Made by a program: the position numbers and the translations under genes. 64,000 nucleotides of DNA from Spirochaetota bacterium (GTDB lineage Bacteria > Spirochaetota > UBA4802 > JAKQUI01): assembly GCA_029562645.1 (NCBI GenBank), contig JAKQUI010000084.1, forward strand, positions 184,893-248,892, read 5' to 3'. Positions 26,131 to 34,863 of this stretch are shown here, one piece after another; the stretch's first letter is position 1, and each line of letters opens with the position of its first letter. Under the pieces are notes generated by a model. The model was not told the DNA's origin. It searched no databases and saw only the letters and a list, made by a program, of their open reading frames with translations.

Positions 26131-27546
26131 CTACAGCGAACCGGCCGCCGAAAACGTGACGCTCCCCCTCGAGAGCGGGCCGGACACGTCCCAGGACCAG
26201 GCGGCAGCGATCGACACGCCGCGGAACTGGACGGTGCACCTGACGCCGCACACGACGGCCGTCCGCCACTCGTCGTCTTCGTTGCGATACCAGCCGGCGA
26301 CCGCGAACGGCCCCGCCATGGCCAGATCGGGGTAGGCCTCGAAGAGGAGATCGATCCCGGCAGTGTGTTTCCAGCGGGAGGCCGTGAAGTCGTCCGAACG
26401 ACCGGGAAGGGTTTCGTCGAACACGTAGCGCCAGTGATAGCGCTCGGCCGAGGTGGCGTACCAGGCGTCGAAGTGCGGGACGACGAACAACCACGGGACG
26501 GGGACAAGCGCCGTCCGTCCCGAAGCGGCGGCCATGGCGTATCCCTTTGGGCAAAGGTCGCTTGCGCCGCCCGAGGCAGAGAACGCAAGCTCCGAGGCGC
26601 GACGCCGGTCGAGCAGGAGCCGGCGGTCGGCGATGCGGTAGACCGCCTGCGCGCGGCTGTCATTGTCGACATACCAGTTGCCCCGGTAGCGCTCGAGGCC
26701 GCTCATGGCCTGACGGAACGTGCAGTCGAGCGACGCGCTCCCGAAGCGCCAACCGTAGCCGGCGAACGCCTCGCCCGCATTCGACAGGAACTCGCGGTCC
26801 ATGGACTCCCACACATCGCGCGCATGCCGATAGCGCGCGCCGAGCAGAAGCCCCCCGCCGTCCGTCTCGCGATCGCGACCGTCGAATTCGACCGCGGCGA
26901 TCCCCTGGCGGAGATAGCCGTCGCGGAAACCGATCTCCGCGCGCGAGCGCACGGCCCCGCCGCCGGCGGGACGCGCGTACTCGATCACCGGCGCATAGCC
27001 GTACCGGGGCCCGTACCCCATGCCGAAACCAACGGCCCCGCGCGGCGCGACGAGTGCCGTTATCCGCAACAGCACGTCGGCGCCATCGCCGTGATTCTCC
27101 GCGGAGACGCGCACCGACGACAATCCTAGCGCCGCCGACGCGAAGCGCGCGCGCTCGGCGACGACGATGCGATTGTATATCTCGCCGGGCTCGGGGAGCA
27201 TGAGCGCGGCGAGCTCCCGGGCCGCCGGTCCGTCGACACCCGCGACCGCGGCCTCCCGCACGCGCGACTCGACCACATGCACCTCGAGCGCGCCGTCGCG
27301 CCGCGCCACGAGCCGCGCCACATGGCAGGTGACGTATCCCGCCTCGTGATAGCGCCGGGTGACCTCGACGCCGATCGCGCGAATGTCGGCGTCGCTCAGG
27401 TCGCCCGTGCGCCCGGCGACGAGCTCGGCCAGCCCGATATCGACGCTCGATCCGACGATGACGATGCGCGAAATCACGACCGCGCGCGCGTCCACGGCGA
27501 CGAGCAGCGCCGCGACGGCCAGGAGCATGCGGCAGCGTCCCGCCAT
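26131..27546 (-). CDS. POTRA-domain outer-membrane beta-barrel protein
   Basis: This 471-aa exported protein has a signal peptide ending near 'VAVDARA'. Residues ~22-165 read as two POTRA-like domains ('ISRIVIVGSSVDIGLAELVA' to 'GALEVHVVESRVREA', then 'LALMLPEPGEIYN'-like region to 'RITALVAPRGAVG'). The remainder alternates aromatic and polar residues ('AEIGFRDGYLRQGIAAVEFD', 'WRYVFDETLPGRSDDFTASR') as in a 16-strand barrel of the Omp85/TpsB superfamily. It ends 'TFSAAGSL' rather than in the usual terminal Phe. It is shorter than BamA and lacks five POTRAs, so it is an accessory Omp85-like or TpsB-like protein. Its ATG overlaps the stop of the LolA-like gene by one base (TGATG), so the two are coupled. 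Confidence 0.7.
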   Translation of the reverse strand: MAGRCRMLLAVAALLVAVDARAVVISRIVIVGSSVDIGLAELVAGRTGDLSDADIRAIGVEVTRRYHEAGYVTCHVARLVARRDGALEVHVVESRVREAAVAGVDGPAARELAALMLPEPGEIYNRIVVAERARFASAALGLSSVRVSAENHGDGADVLLRITALVAPRGAVGFGMGYGPRYGYAPVIEYARPAGGGAVRSRAEIGFRDGYLRQGIAAVEFDGRDRETDGGGLLLGARYRHARDVWESMDREFLSNAGEAFAGYGWRFGSASLDCTFRQAMSGLERYRGNWYVDNDSRAQAVYRIADRRLLLDRRRASELAFSASGGASDLCPKGYAMAAASGRTALVPVPWLFVVPHFDAWYATSAERYHWRYVFDETLPGRSDDFTASRWKHTAGIDLLFEAYPDLAMAGPFAVAGWYRNEDDEWRTAVVCGVRCTVQFRGVSIAAAWSWDVSGPLSRGSVTFSAAGSL

Positions 27547-28286
27547 CAGCGGTCCCGGTAGAGGCGACGGCGGGCGTTCGGCGGAAAATCGGGCGCGAAG
27601 AGGCCGGGCGAAAGGGGGATGTTGATGCGCGCGTCGCGATACACCGTCGTGCTGCGGACAACGCCGCGCTCGCCGCGCGCGCGGACGTCGATCCGCCGCG
27701 GATAACAGGCGCCCTGCGTCCGGTCGTAATCGCTGAAGACCTCGGTGACGATCTCGCGTCCGCGCTCGTCAAGGAGCCGCCGTTCCAGCACCACGCCGCG
27801 CCGCGAATCGACCAACACCTCGATCCGAACCCGGGGATCGTCTCCGCGCACGACGAAGCGATGCGCCAACGTGAAGATCCCGTAGAGGCGCCGCCCGAGA
27901 TACTCGACCTCGCCGCGCTCGTCCAAGCGCCGCATGAGCTCGTCGGCCGGTCGCGCGCCGGGCGCCGGCGCGGATCCGCCTCCCCCGCCGATGCGATAGA
28001 GCAGGTTGTCAGCGGGATAATACCAGTACAGGGCCGCGCCCGTATGCAGAACGCGTTGCACCGACGGGGCGGTATAGTCGATCCGGAACCGACCCTGGGC
28101 GTCGGCACGGTAGCGGCCGCGGAACACCTCGGGAGGCGCGCCGGGATAGCGGATGTGCTGCTCGATCACGGCGTCGATGCTCGAAACGCCGGCGCACCTG
28201 CCGACCAGCTCGCGCAACAGGTCGCGCCCGTCAGTCGCCCCGGCGGCCAGCACCCCCATCAACACGAAAACCGTCCCCATGCCCAT
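27546..28286 (-). CDS. LolA-like periplasmic lipoprotein-sorting domain protein
   Basis: This 246-aa protein has a hydrophobic N-terminal signal ('MGMGTVFVLMGVLAAGATDG'). A LolA/LppX-type unclosed beta-barrel follows: 'VSSIDAVIEQHIRYPGAPPE' then 'FRGRYRADAQGRFRIDY', 'LYWYYPADNLLYRIGG', 'RIEVLVDSRRGVVLERRLLD'. The fold is typical of carriers that move lipids or lipoproteins through the periplasm. The ATG at 28286 has a strong ribosome site (GGGAGGAGGG), with a promoter close by. It is coupled to the downstream POTRA-barrel gene, which suggests that the pair handles export or assembly of a lipid or lipoprotein at the outer membrane (inference). Confidence 0.75.
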   Translation of the reverse strand: MGMGTVFVLMGVLAAGATDGRDLLRELVGRCAGVSSIDAVIEQHIRYPGAPPEVFRGRYRADAQGRFRIDYTAPSVQRVLHTGAALYWYYPADNLLYRIGGGGGSAPAPGARPADELMRRLDERGEVEYLGRRLYGIFTLAHRFVVRGDDPRVRIEVLVDSRRGVVLERRLLDERGREIVTEVFSDYDRTQGACYPRRIDVRARGERGVVRSTTVYRDARINIPLSPGLFAPDFPPNARRRLYRDR

Positions 28287-28308
28287 CGAGCGCCCTCCTC
28301 CCTCGACG

Positions 28309-28338
28309 TTTATATCGGCCCGGGGAGGATTTCGACAA
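28309..28338 (-). promoter_or_regulatory. Promoter of the LolA-like/POTRA-barrel pair
   Basis: Minus strand: TTGTCG (28333-28338), 18-bp spacer, TATAAA (28309-28314), about 20 bp before the start codon. Confidence 0.5.
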
Positions 28339-28462
28339 TAACATTATGCACGCCGCGATATTTTCGATTCACCCCGACCCCGGTCCGTCCCCTGGCGATC
28401 GCCCGGCCGGCGCGCGCACAATCCGCATCCAGTGCGACAAAATTGTACGAATGAAAATCGGC

Positions 28463-28491
28463 TTGACCCGTTTCCCGCAATCGGCTATGCT
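28463..28491 (+). promoter_or_regulatory. Promoter of the 82-aa/FIST-like operon
   Basis: TTGACC (28463-28468), 17-bp spacer, TATGCT (28486-28491), about 60 bp before the first start codon. Confidence 0.55.
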
Positions 28492-28550
28492 GCGTACCGT
28501 TATGAATGGCCCTCGTCAGGGCCCGTCATCGATGCCCTTCGGAGGAATGC

Positions 28551-28799
28551 ATGCATATACCCGATGCATCCAGCCCGTTCTGGATCAGCGCGGTCACCTC
28601 GGAGCGAACCTACGAGCTGGAGTTTCTCGCCATGAAGATCCTGCTCGCGCGGCTTCGTCTCGCGGTAAAGCAGGATGCAAGTCCGGAGTCGATTCAGAAG
28701 TGCGCACACGAGCTCCGCGAGCTGTTCCTCAAGTCCCAGCACCTGCCCAAGGCGCAGAACGATCTCAAACGCATGATCCAAGAGGGAGGCATGTCATGA
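28551..28799 (+). CDS. Small helical protein (82 aa)
   Basis: The ORF starts 'MHIPDASSPFWISAVTSERT' at 28551 behind a consensus GGAGG. The rest is helical and charged ('LEFLAMKILLARLRLAVKQD', 'CAHELRELFLKSQHLPKAQN'). No family is recognised. Its TGA overlaps the ATG of the FIST-like gene (ATGA), so it is translated in step with that gene and probably acts with it. Confidence 0.65.
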   Translation: MHIPDASSPFWISAVTSERTYELEFLAMKILLARLRLAVKQDASPESIQKCAHELRELFLKSQHLPKAQNDLKRMIQEGGMS

Positions 28800-29785
28800 A
28801 CCCGGTTCTCTATGGCCTCGACGAGGTGGCGCAACGCATCACAACCGGGGCGCGCCTCGTACTCGCGGGGGACGAGGCGGTGCTCTCGAAGCTCCCGAAG
28901 GGCCGGTGGATCGGCGGCACCATTCCATACTTCATGGGCGCGGATGGCGGGGTGATGTCGAAGGACCTGATCCACGTGACCGAGCTTCCCGCATCCGTCG
29001 AGACCGCGTCGTGTACGACCTACCGCGCCGACACCATCGCCCGCGTGTACGCGGACGCGCCGGCAAACGGCTTCAGCATCATCATCATCCCCGCGGCCAG
29101 CCCCACGCACCTCTCGTTCGCGATCAATGCGCCCACCTACGAGGGTTTCGCGACAAGCCCGCTCATCGGCTGGATATCGGGGGTGCATGTGGACGAGATC
29201 GGGAAGCGCCGCGCGAAGGTGTTTTTCGGGGAAACGGGCGAGGCGCTCGAGGACGGCGCGGTGGTGATGCAGGCGACCCTGCCCGCGGGCACCTACGCCG
29301 ATCTGAACATCATCAACATCTTCTCCCAGGGCGACGGCGACACCATCACCTTCCCCGAGGACGGCTTCATCGTGGGCGATGCGTTCATCAACGGGGAGAA
29401 CACGAACTTCGCCGACTACATCGCCGCGCGGACGCTCGACACGCGATTGCCGCTGGTGGCCAACTACTGCGGCGCGATGATCAACATCAGCATCCAGCGG
29501 ATCGACACGGCGAACCGACGGGTGCACCTCTATGCGCCGGTGTTCCGCGACGTGCAGTACCGCCACGCCGCGCCCGTGGGCGATTACGTCCGCGAGTTCA
29601 CCGGACACCTGCCGCACGACGGGATCGACTCCATCTTCTTCTCGTGCAACTGCATCCTCAACTACCTGTACTCCGAGCTCGAGGGCAGGAAGACCGGCGG
29701 GATCACCGGTCCCATCACCTTCGGCGAGATCGCCTACCAGCTGCTCAACCAGACGATGGCGTACCTCACCATCCGCTCGCTCTAG
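28796..29785 (+). CDS. FIST-like sensory-domain protein
   Basis: This 329-aa soluble protein has an N-terminal half ('ARLVLAGDEAVLSKLPKGRW', 'IGGTIPYFMGADGGV') and C-terminal end ('DSIFFSCNCILNYLY', 'GITGPITFGEIAYQLLNQTM') that match the layout of FIST domains. Those domains finish with a 'scngR ... GfyTfGEi ... HNqT' pattern and are thought to bind small ligands such as amino acids. FIST is usually fused to kinases or MCPs; here it stands alone, coupled to a small helical protein. It faces a convergent receiver-ATPase gene with a 4-bp overlap, which could be its signalling partner (inference). The start ATG at 28796 is set by the ATGA overlap. Confidence 0.6.
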   Translation: MNPVLYGLDEVAQRITTGARLVLAGDEAVLSKLPKGRWIGGTIPYFMGADGGVMSKDLIHVTELPASVETASCTTYRADTIARVYADAPANGFSIIIIPAASPTHLSFAINAPTYEGFATSPLIGWISGVHVDEIGKRRAKVFFGETGEALEDGAVVMQATLPAGTYADLNIINIFSQGDGDTITFPEDGFIVGDAFINGENTNFADYIAARTLDTRLPLVANYCGAMINISIQRIDTANRRVHLYAPVFRDVQYRHAAPVGDYVREFTGHLPHDGIDSIFFSCNCILNYLYSELEGRKTGGITGPITFGEIAYQLLNQTMAYLTIRSL

Positions 29786-31074
29786 CCGCGCTCCGCGGCC
29801 GACGCGGCGTCCGCGACGGGAAAGAGCATCTCGGCCATCACGCACAGCTTCGGCGCGCGGCCCGTGAGGTCGCGGATATCGCGGATCATGAACAAACCCT
29901 TGTGCTTGCGGACGATATTGTCCACCACCGTGAGCCCCAGCCCCGAACCGAACTTCTCGTACTTGGCGATCGATTCGTCCGGCGGGAGGATCCGGAAGAA
30001 GGGCTCCAGCACCATCTTCTCGTAATTTTCTGGGATCCCGCAATAGGGCTTCTCCGAGACCTCGTTTTTCACCGAGAGCCAGAAGTAGCCCTCGCTCTGC
30101 CGGGCGATGATGTTGATGACGCTCCCCGGCACCGAGTACTTGTAGGCGTTGATCATGAGCTCCTCGACGGCGAGCGCGACCTTCTCCATGTTCAGATCGA
30201 GCGGGCAGGCCGCGCGCGGCTCGGGATACGTGACGCCGATCCGGCGCGCCTCCATGTAGGGCAGCACGCCCTCGATCATCCCCGGCAGCGCCTCGATCAG
30301 GTCCGTCGAGGCGGCGCGCGAGAGCGGGACCTCGTTCTCGATGATGTCGCTGACCATCTGCAGGCCCTCGATCATGAGCCGGCAGAAGTCGTTGTTCTCG
30401 ATGATGATGTCGACGATGTTCTTGTCCACGAGGTACTTGTCGCCCTGGGGCTCGGCCGCGCTCTTGAGCAGCTCGATGAGCGTGACCAGCGTCCCGATGC
30501 CGGCGCCCTGCGACATCGAGGTCTTGAGGGAGTAGATGGACTTGGTGCTCGAGTAGTCGCGGTCGGCCACGCGCCGGCTCTCCTTGTAGTTGAGCCACTC
30601 GATCTGGCTGCGGATCTTGAGCGACGCGCTCGCGCGCTGGCCCTCCTCCAGGTCCTTCAGGTGCTTGTATTCGACCGCCTTCCAGACGATGGCCTGGAAC
30701 ACCTCGGGATCGATGGGCTTGATGAGGTAATCGTACACGCCCAGGCGCATCACGCTGATGATGGTCTCCGAGAGGTCGAGGCCGGTCTGCACCAGCACCA
30801 CGGCGTTGGGGTCGCGTTTTTTCAGCTCCTTGATGAACTGCTTGCCGTCCATGACCGGCATCATGAGGTCGACGATGTAGAGCGAGAAGGCGCCCTGCCC
30901 CACGCGCTCGAGCCCCTCGCGCCCGTTGCCCGCAACAACGCAGGGGATCTGCATCTTCTTCAGGATGCCCTTCAGGAGGGCCTGGGTCTCCTCGTTGTCC
31001 TCGACGACGAGGATCGGATCGCGGGGCGGCTGCACGCCCACCCGGGTCGGGGTCAATTTCTCTTCCGCTGCCAT
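29782..31074 (-). CDS. Receiver domain fused to GHKL ATPase (two-component protein)
   Basis: This 430-aa protein has residues ~20-135 forming a receiver ('DPILVVEDNEETQALLKGIL', acceptor in 'LYIVDLMMPVMDG', Lys in 'YDYLIKPIDPE'). The C-terminal ~200 residues are a HATPase_c domain ('NMEKVALAVEELMINAYKYS', G2 box 'FGSGLGLTVVDNIV'). The linking helices lack an obvious H-box, so the phospho-acceptor histidine is uncertain. The order is receiver first, then ATPase, with no PAS domain. I chose the ATG at 31074 because GGAGAGAG precedes it; an in-frame start at 31140 adds 22 residues. It ends inside the FIST-like gene tail (4 bp). Confidence 0.78.
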   Translation of the reverse strand: MAAEEKLTPTRVGVQPPRDPILVVEDNEETQALLKGILKKMQIPCVVAGNGREGLERVGQGAFSLYIVDLMMPVMDGKQFIKELKKRDPNAVVLVQTGLDLSETIISVMRLGVYDYLIKPIDPEVFQAIVWKAVEYKHLKDLEEGQRASASLKIRSQIEWLNYKESRRVADRDYSSTKSIYSLKTSMSQGAGIGTLVTLIELLKSAAEPQGDKYLVDKNIVDIIIENNDFCRLMIEGLQMVSDIIENEVPLSRAASTDLIEALPGMIEGVLPYMEARRIGVTYPEPRAACPLDLNMEKVALAVEELMINAYKYSVPGSVINIIARQSEGYFWLSVKNEVSEKPYCGIPENYEKMVLEPFFRILPPDESIAKYEKFGSGLGLTVVDNIVRKHKGLFMIRDIRDLTGRAPKLCVMAEMLFPVADAASAAERG

Positions 31075-31162
31075 ATCTCTCTCCGCTTGTCTGGGCTCGG
31101 GCGGTATGATCGCGCCGCGGGCGCCGTCGTTGCAACTCATTTTTCCGCCGCGCGGCGCTCGC

Positions 31163-33163
31163 TCAGGGCGCGATCGGCAGCCGCACGGTGAAGGTGCTTC
31201 CCTCCCCCGGCGCGCTCTTCAGGGTGATGGCGCCGCCATGCGCCTCCACGATCTTCCTGGCGATGGAGAGCCCCAGCCCGGTCCCCTCGGTCTTTCGGGT
31301 GAGGCCGGTCTCGACGCGGGCGAACTTCTCGAAGACGTACTCCGCGTGCTCGGGGCTGATGCCGACGCCGGTGTCGCTCACGTCGACCTCGAGCGCGCCG
31401 GACGCGGTCCGCGCACGCACCGCGACCCGCCCGCCCTCGTCGGTGAACTTGACGGCGTTCGACAGGAGGTTGATGAACACCTCCTGCAGCTTCGCCTCGT
31501 CCCCGAGGATCTGCGCGCCGGCGGCCGCGGCGGCGTCAATGGAGATCGCGATATTCCGCTTCGCGGCCTGCACCTCCATCATGCCCCCGCACTCCGCGAT
31601 GATCCGCGCGAGATCGACCGGCTTTCGCTCGATCTCGAAGCGCCCGGACTCGATGCGGGATATCTGCAATATCTCGTTGAACACCTTGAGCAGGTGCGTC
31701 CCGGAGAAGATGATCTTGTCGAGATTGGGGCCGTAATCGTCGGGGTCGTAGCCCATCTTCATGAGCTTGGCGAAACCGATGATGGAATTGAGGGGCGTGC
31801 GCAGCTCATGGCTCATGTTCGAGAGGAACTCGGTCTTCGCGCGGCTCGCGGCCATGGCGGCGAGGGTCGCCTCACGGAGCTCGTCCTCCGTCGCCTTGCG
31901 CAGCTCGATCTCGGCGGAGAGGAGGCGGTTCGCCTCGGTGAGCTCCGCGGTGCGCCGGCGCACCAGGTCCTCGAGGTTTTCCTGATAGGCGCGCAGCTCC
32001 TCCTCCGCGATCTTCCGCTCGGCGGTCACGCCCAGTTCGCGGGCGACGGCGTCGACGAGATGGACCTCCTCGTCGTCGAAGGGAACGGCAGCGCGGCCGT
32101 CGGGTCCGTCGACATAGCCCGCTTGGACCCGCCCGCGCACCGCGCCCCGCACCGTTATGTCGGCGGCGAGCATCGACGCGGTCTCGGCGAAGGATTCCGT
32201 ACGGTACTCCGCCCCGTCGTATTCGATGCGGGCTCCCGCGCGGGCGCTTGCGCGCAGGGCCGTCCGGAGGTGCTCTGCCGTTGTGCGAAATATCTCGTCC
32301 AGCGGCCGATCCGCCCGCTCCACCAGGCGCGCGACCTTATAGAGGCAATCGAGCGCCTTGAGCCGCCCGGTGATGATCTCGACGAAGCGCTGCCGCTCCG
32401 CGTCCTGTTTCTTCCGCCGGGTGATGTCGCGGAGCAACCCCATCACGTGCCATCGCCCCTTGAGCTCCAGGGCCGAGGCGGCGATCTCCACCGGGAACTC
32501 GCCGCCGTCGCGGCGCATCACCACCGCCTCGAAGACGTCGTCGGCGGTCATTCCCCGCGCGGGGTCACGATACATGGAGAAGTTCCGTGAGAACTCGTCC
32601 AACATGCGCGCGGGCACCATGAGCTCGGGGATCGGGCGGCCCACCGCCTCGTCGGAGGTGATGCCGAACATCGTCTCGGCCGCGCGGTTCCAGAAGACAA
32701 CGCGCGCGTCCTCGTCGCCCATCACGATGGCGTCGCGCGCCGCGCCCGCGAGTACGCGAAAGCGCTCCTCGCTGTCGCGAAGGCGCCGCTCGATCTCCTT
32801 GCGGTACAATGTGATCTCGAGGCAGGTGGCGATATCGCGCTCGGTGAAGGGCTTGATGATGTAGCCGAAGGGCGCCGTGATCTTCGCGCGCAGCAGGGTC
32901 GCCTCGTCGGAATAGGAGGTCACGTAGACCACCGGAACGTCGCTGTGCGCGGCGATGCGCGAAGCCGCCTCGATCCCGTCGATCCCGTCGCCCAGCATGA
33001 TGTCCATGAGCACGATATCCGGACGGAGGCGCGCGGCCATCTCCACCGCGGCCTCGCCGGTGGGCGCGATTCCGGCGACCGCGTATCCCAGACGCGACAG
33101 CACCCCCTGCAGGCTGCTGGCCGTAATCTGCTCGTCTTCGACGATAAGAACGCTTTTCTTCAT
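31163..33163 (-). CDS. Hybrid sensor kinase (REC-PAS-GAF-like-HisKA-HATPase)
   Basis: This is a 666-aa soluble kinase. Residues 1-120 are a receiver ('MKKSVLIVEDEQITASSLQG', 'DIVLMDIMLGDGIDG', 'YIIKPF'). Residues ~130-255 are a PAS domain ('DAIVMGDEDARVVFWNRAAE'). Residues ~265-380 are the 'LKALDCLYKVARLVERADRP' GAF-like module seen in two other kinases here. A coiled coil is followed by the H-box 'FLSNMSHELRTPLNSIIGFA' (His near 445) and HATPase boxes 'NLLSNAVKFTDEGG', 'DTGVGIS', 'GTGLGLSIARKIVE'. With the receiver at the N-terminus it probably takes phosphate or a signal from another kinase. It starts just upstream of the receiver-ATPase gene (89 bp), likely the same unit. Confidence 0.9.
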   Translation of the reverse strand: MKKSVLIVEDEQITASSLQGVLSRLGYAVAGIAPTGEAAVEMAARLRPDIVLMDIMLGDGIDGIEAASRIAAHSDVPVVYVTSYSDEATLLRAKITAPFGYIIKPFTERDIATCLEITLYRKEIERRLRDSEERFRVLAGAARDAIVMGDEDARVVFWNRAAETMFGITSDEAVGRPIPELMVPARMLDEFSRNFSMYRDPARGMTADDVFEAVVMRRDGGEFPVEIAASALELKGRWHVMGLLRDITRRKKQDAERQRFVEIITGRLKALDCLYKVARLVERADRPLDEIFRTTAEHLRTALRASARAGARIEYDGAEYRTESFAETASMLAADITVRGAVRGRVQAGYVDGPDGRAAVPFDDEEVHLVDAVARELGVTAERKIAEEELRAYQENLEDLVRRRTAELTEANRLLSAEIELRKATEDELREATLAAMAASRAKTEFLSNMSHELRTPLNSIIGFAKLMKMGYDPDDYGPNLDKIIFSGTHLLKVFNEILQISRIESGRFEIERKPVDLARIIAECGGMMEVQAAKRNIAISIDAAAAAGAQILGDEAKLQEVFINLLSNAVKFTDEGGRVAVRARTASGALEVDVSDTGVGISPEHAEYVFEKFARVETGLTRKTEGTGLGLSIARKIVEAHGGAITLKSAPGEGSTFTVRLPIAP

Positions 33164-33341
33164 GGACCGAGCCCCTTCCGCAACGCTGATGGCGCCGGCA
33201 GGCGCGATGGACGTCCCCCGCGGGCGTCACACCCTACGGCATATCGGGCTCGGTGTCAATTCACTTTACTGCTTCTGCGAACGGGACCGACGCGCTCATC
33301 GTGCGCACGGATCGGCGCGCGTGACGGCGTTCCGCGCTCCA

Positions 33342-34262
33342 TCATCCATACAACATGCCTCGCTTCATGTTGATAAGGCCCTCGGCCGCAAGCTCGCCGG
33401 CGACATCGCGAATCTCGTCGCGCGTCCGGCCCGTCATGCGCGCAACATGCGCCACGGAGGCGCCGGGCCGCTCGAGCACGATGCGTAAAATGGCGCCGCG
33501 AAGCTGCCGGCGCGATCCCTCAAAGCGCGCCTGCCGGGCATGGTGCGCGCTCGCGCGGGCGGGATTGGGATAGCGCCGCTTGAGCATCGCGCCGTAGTCC
33601 ATGAGCGCCGAATACCAGACGTGCGCGCCGCGGCGCGGAAGCGTGCGCGCGACCAGCGGCGCAATCTGGCCGTCGCGCACCCCCGATCGCCCGTGGAAAA
33701 AAAAGTGGATGAATACCGCGCGGATATTGGTCTCGATGAACACCGTCGGGCGGTCGAAGGCGAATGCCGCGATGGACGCCGCCGTGGCCGCGCCGATCCC
33801 GGGAAGCGCGCGGAGTTCCTCCTCCGCGTCGGGAACGCAACCGCCGTAACGCGCCACGATCTCCCGCGCCATGCGGTGAAGATACGCCGCACGGCGATTG
33901 TAGCCGAGCCCCTGCCATGCGGCGAGGACCTCGCGTTGTGCGGCATCGGCAAGGGAGCGGACCGTGGGAAAGGACGCGATGAAGGCCGGAAAGCGCTCCG
34001 CCACGCGCGCGGTCTGCGTCTGCTGCAGCATGATCTCCGAGACCAGGATGTGATAGGGATCGTCGGTCCGCCGCCAGGGGAAATCGCGCGCGTATCGCCG
34101 ATAGTAGGCGCGTATGACGGCGCGGAAGCGGCGCACGCAGTCCGGCGGAATCTCCGCGCGCCGCATTCCCGGGAAGCGCCGGCGGAATTCGGCGCTTATC
34201 CGCTCCACCGGATAGCGATCGTCGCGCCCATGCGCCGCCCCGCCAGATCCGACGGCGATCAT
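33342..34262 (-). CDS. MutY-like HhH-GPD glycosylase without Fe-S ligands
   Basis: This 306-aa protein is of the A/G-specific adenine glycosylase type. 'FPWRRTDDPYHILVSEIMLQ' and 'QTQT' (Glu76 in place of E. coli Glu37) and 'LPGIGAATAASIAAFAF' (helix-hairpin-helix) are clear. The position of the catalytic Asp (LDGNV in MutY) reads 'FIETNIRAV', that is Glu177. No C-x6-C-x2-C-x5-C cluster follows; the tail is Arg/His-rich with a winged-helix-like end ('GASVAHVARMTGRTRDEIRD'). No NUDIX-like C-terminal domain is seen. Clusterless MutY relatives are known in some lineages. The start at 34262 overlaps the stop of the thioredoxin-like gene (ATGA), so the two are coupled. The exact base specificity is uncertain. 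Confidence 0.78.
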   Translation of the reverse strand: MIAVGSGGAAHGRDDRYPVERISAEFRRRFPGMRRAEIPPDCVRRFRAVIRAYYRRYARDFPWRRTDDPYHILVSEIMLQQTQTARVAERFPAFIASFPTVRSLADAAQREVLAAWQGLGYNRRAAYLHRMAREIVARYGGCVPDAEEELRALPGIGAATAASIAAFAFDRPTVFIETNIRAVFIHFFFHGRSGVRDGQIAPLVARTLPRRGAHVWYSALMDYGAMLKRRYPNPARASAHHARQARFEGSRRQLRGAILRIVLERPGASVAHVARMTGRTRDEIRDVAGELAAEGLINMKRGMLYG

Positions 34263-34615
34263 CGCATCCCGGCGAGATTCGCGCGAAAGGCGTCGCGCGA
34301 GACATAGTTGGATTCCCGCACCAGCGCTCCCTCCCGATAGTACCGCAGGTAGGGGATCTGCCTGTTCCCCCAGACGTCCTCCTTGAACCGCATGAACTCC
34401 TCGAAGACGCCGGACCGGTTGTACTCGAAGACGATCACGGCGACGCCGGCCTCGTCCGCAGCGTCGGCGAGCCAGTCCTTCATGGCGGCCCATTGCGGGC
34501 ACCAATCCTGCGTGAGCACCATCACGGTGCGGGGCGCGGCGCCGACGAGTGCCGGAGCGAACTCCCCGCGCGCGATGGCGTCCCGCGCCTGTTCGTCGGT
34601 CAATGTCGCGTACAT
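34259..34615 (-). CDS. Thioredoxin-fold protein with single-Cys CPQW motif
   Basis: This 118-aa protein begins at the ATG at 34615, with a strong ribosome site (GGGAGG). 'TVMVLTQDWCPQWAAMKDWL' sits where the thioredoxin WCxxC lies, but only the first Cys remains. 'VAVIVFEYNRSG' and 'WGNRQIPYLRYYREG' (the cis-Pro region) fit the fold. It has no signal peptide, so it is cytoplasmic. With one Cys it could act as a monothiol or as a binding protein rather than as a disulfide reductase. Coupled to the MutY-like gene by ATGA. The 248 bp upstream (34616-34863) show nothing I can support. Confidence 0.7.
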   Translation of the reverse strand: MYATLTDEQARDAIARGEFAPALVGAAPRTVMVLTQDWCPQWAAMKDWLADAADEAGVAVIVFEYNRSGVFEEFMRFKEDVWGNRQIPYLRYYREGALVRESNYVSRDAFRANLAGMR

Positions 34616-34863
34616 GAATCCTCCCTGCGGGCGATCGATGCGCACCATCGAACAACTCTAGCACAACAATGAAGCCCGCACGTATTTTTCTGACGCAGGG
34701 CGCCGCCCAGGATGGCCCGAGGGACGATTCCGGTACGCCACCGCGCGCAATCACCCGGACTATTGTTTTATTACGCGGTATACATCCAACGAGGATGTAC
34801 GGGGATCTGCGAGGAGGCCGGGGGCGTCGTGCGGTCGCGCGCGAAGGTGTTCGATAAAACGTT

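Noticed and set aside
28694..31135. 813-aa minus-strand ORF
   Set aside because: Out of frame with the receiver-ATPase protein and antisense to the FIST-like gene; no motifs.
34669..34863. Small plus-strand ORF between the thioredoxin-like and J-domain genes
   Set aside because: No ribosome site and no coding character; treated as intergenic.
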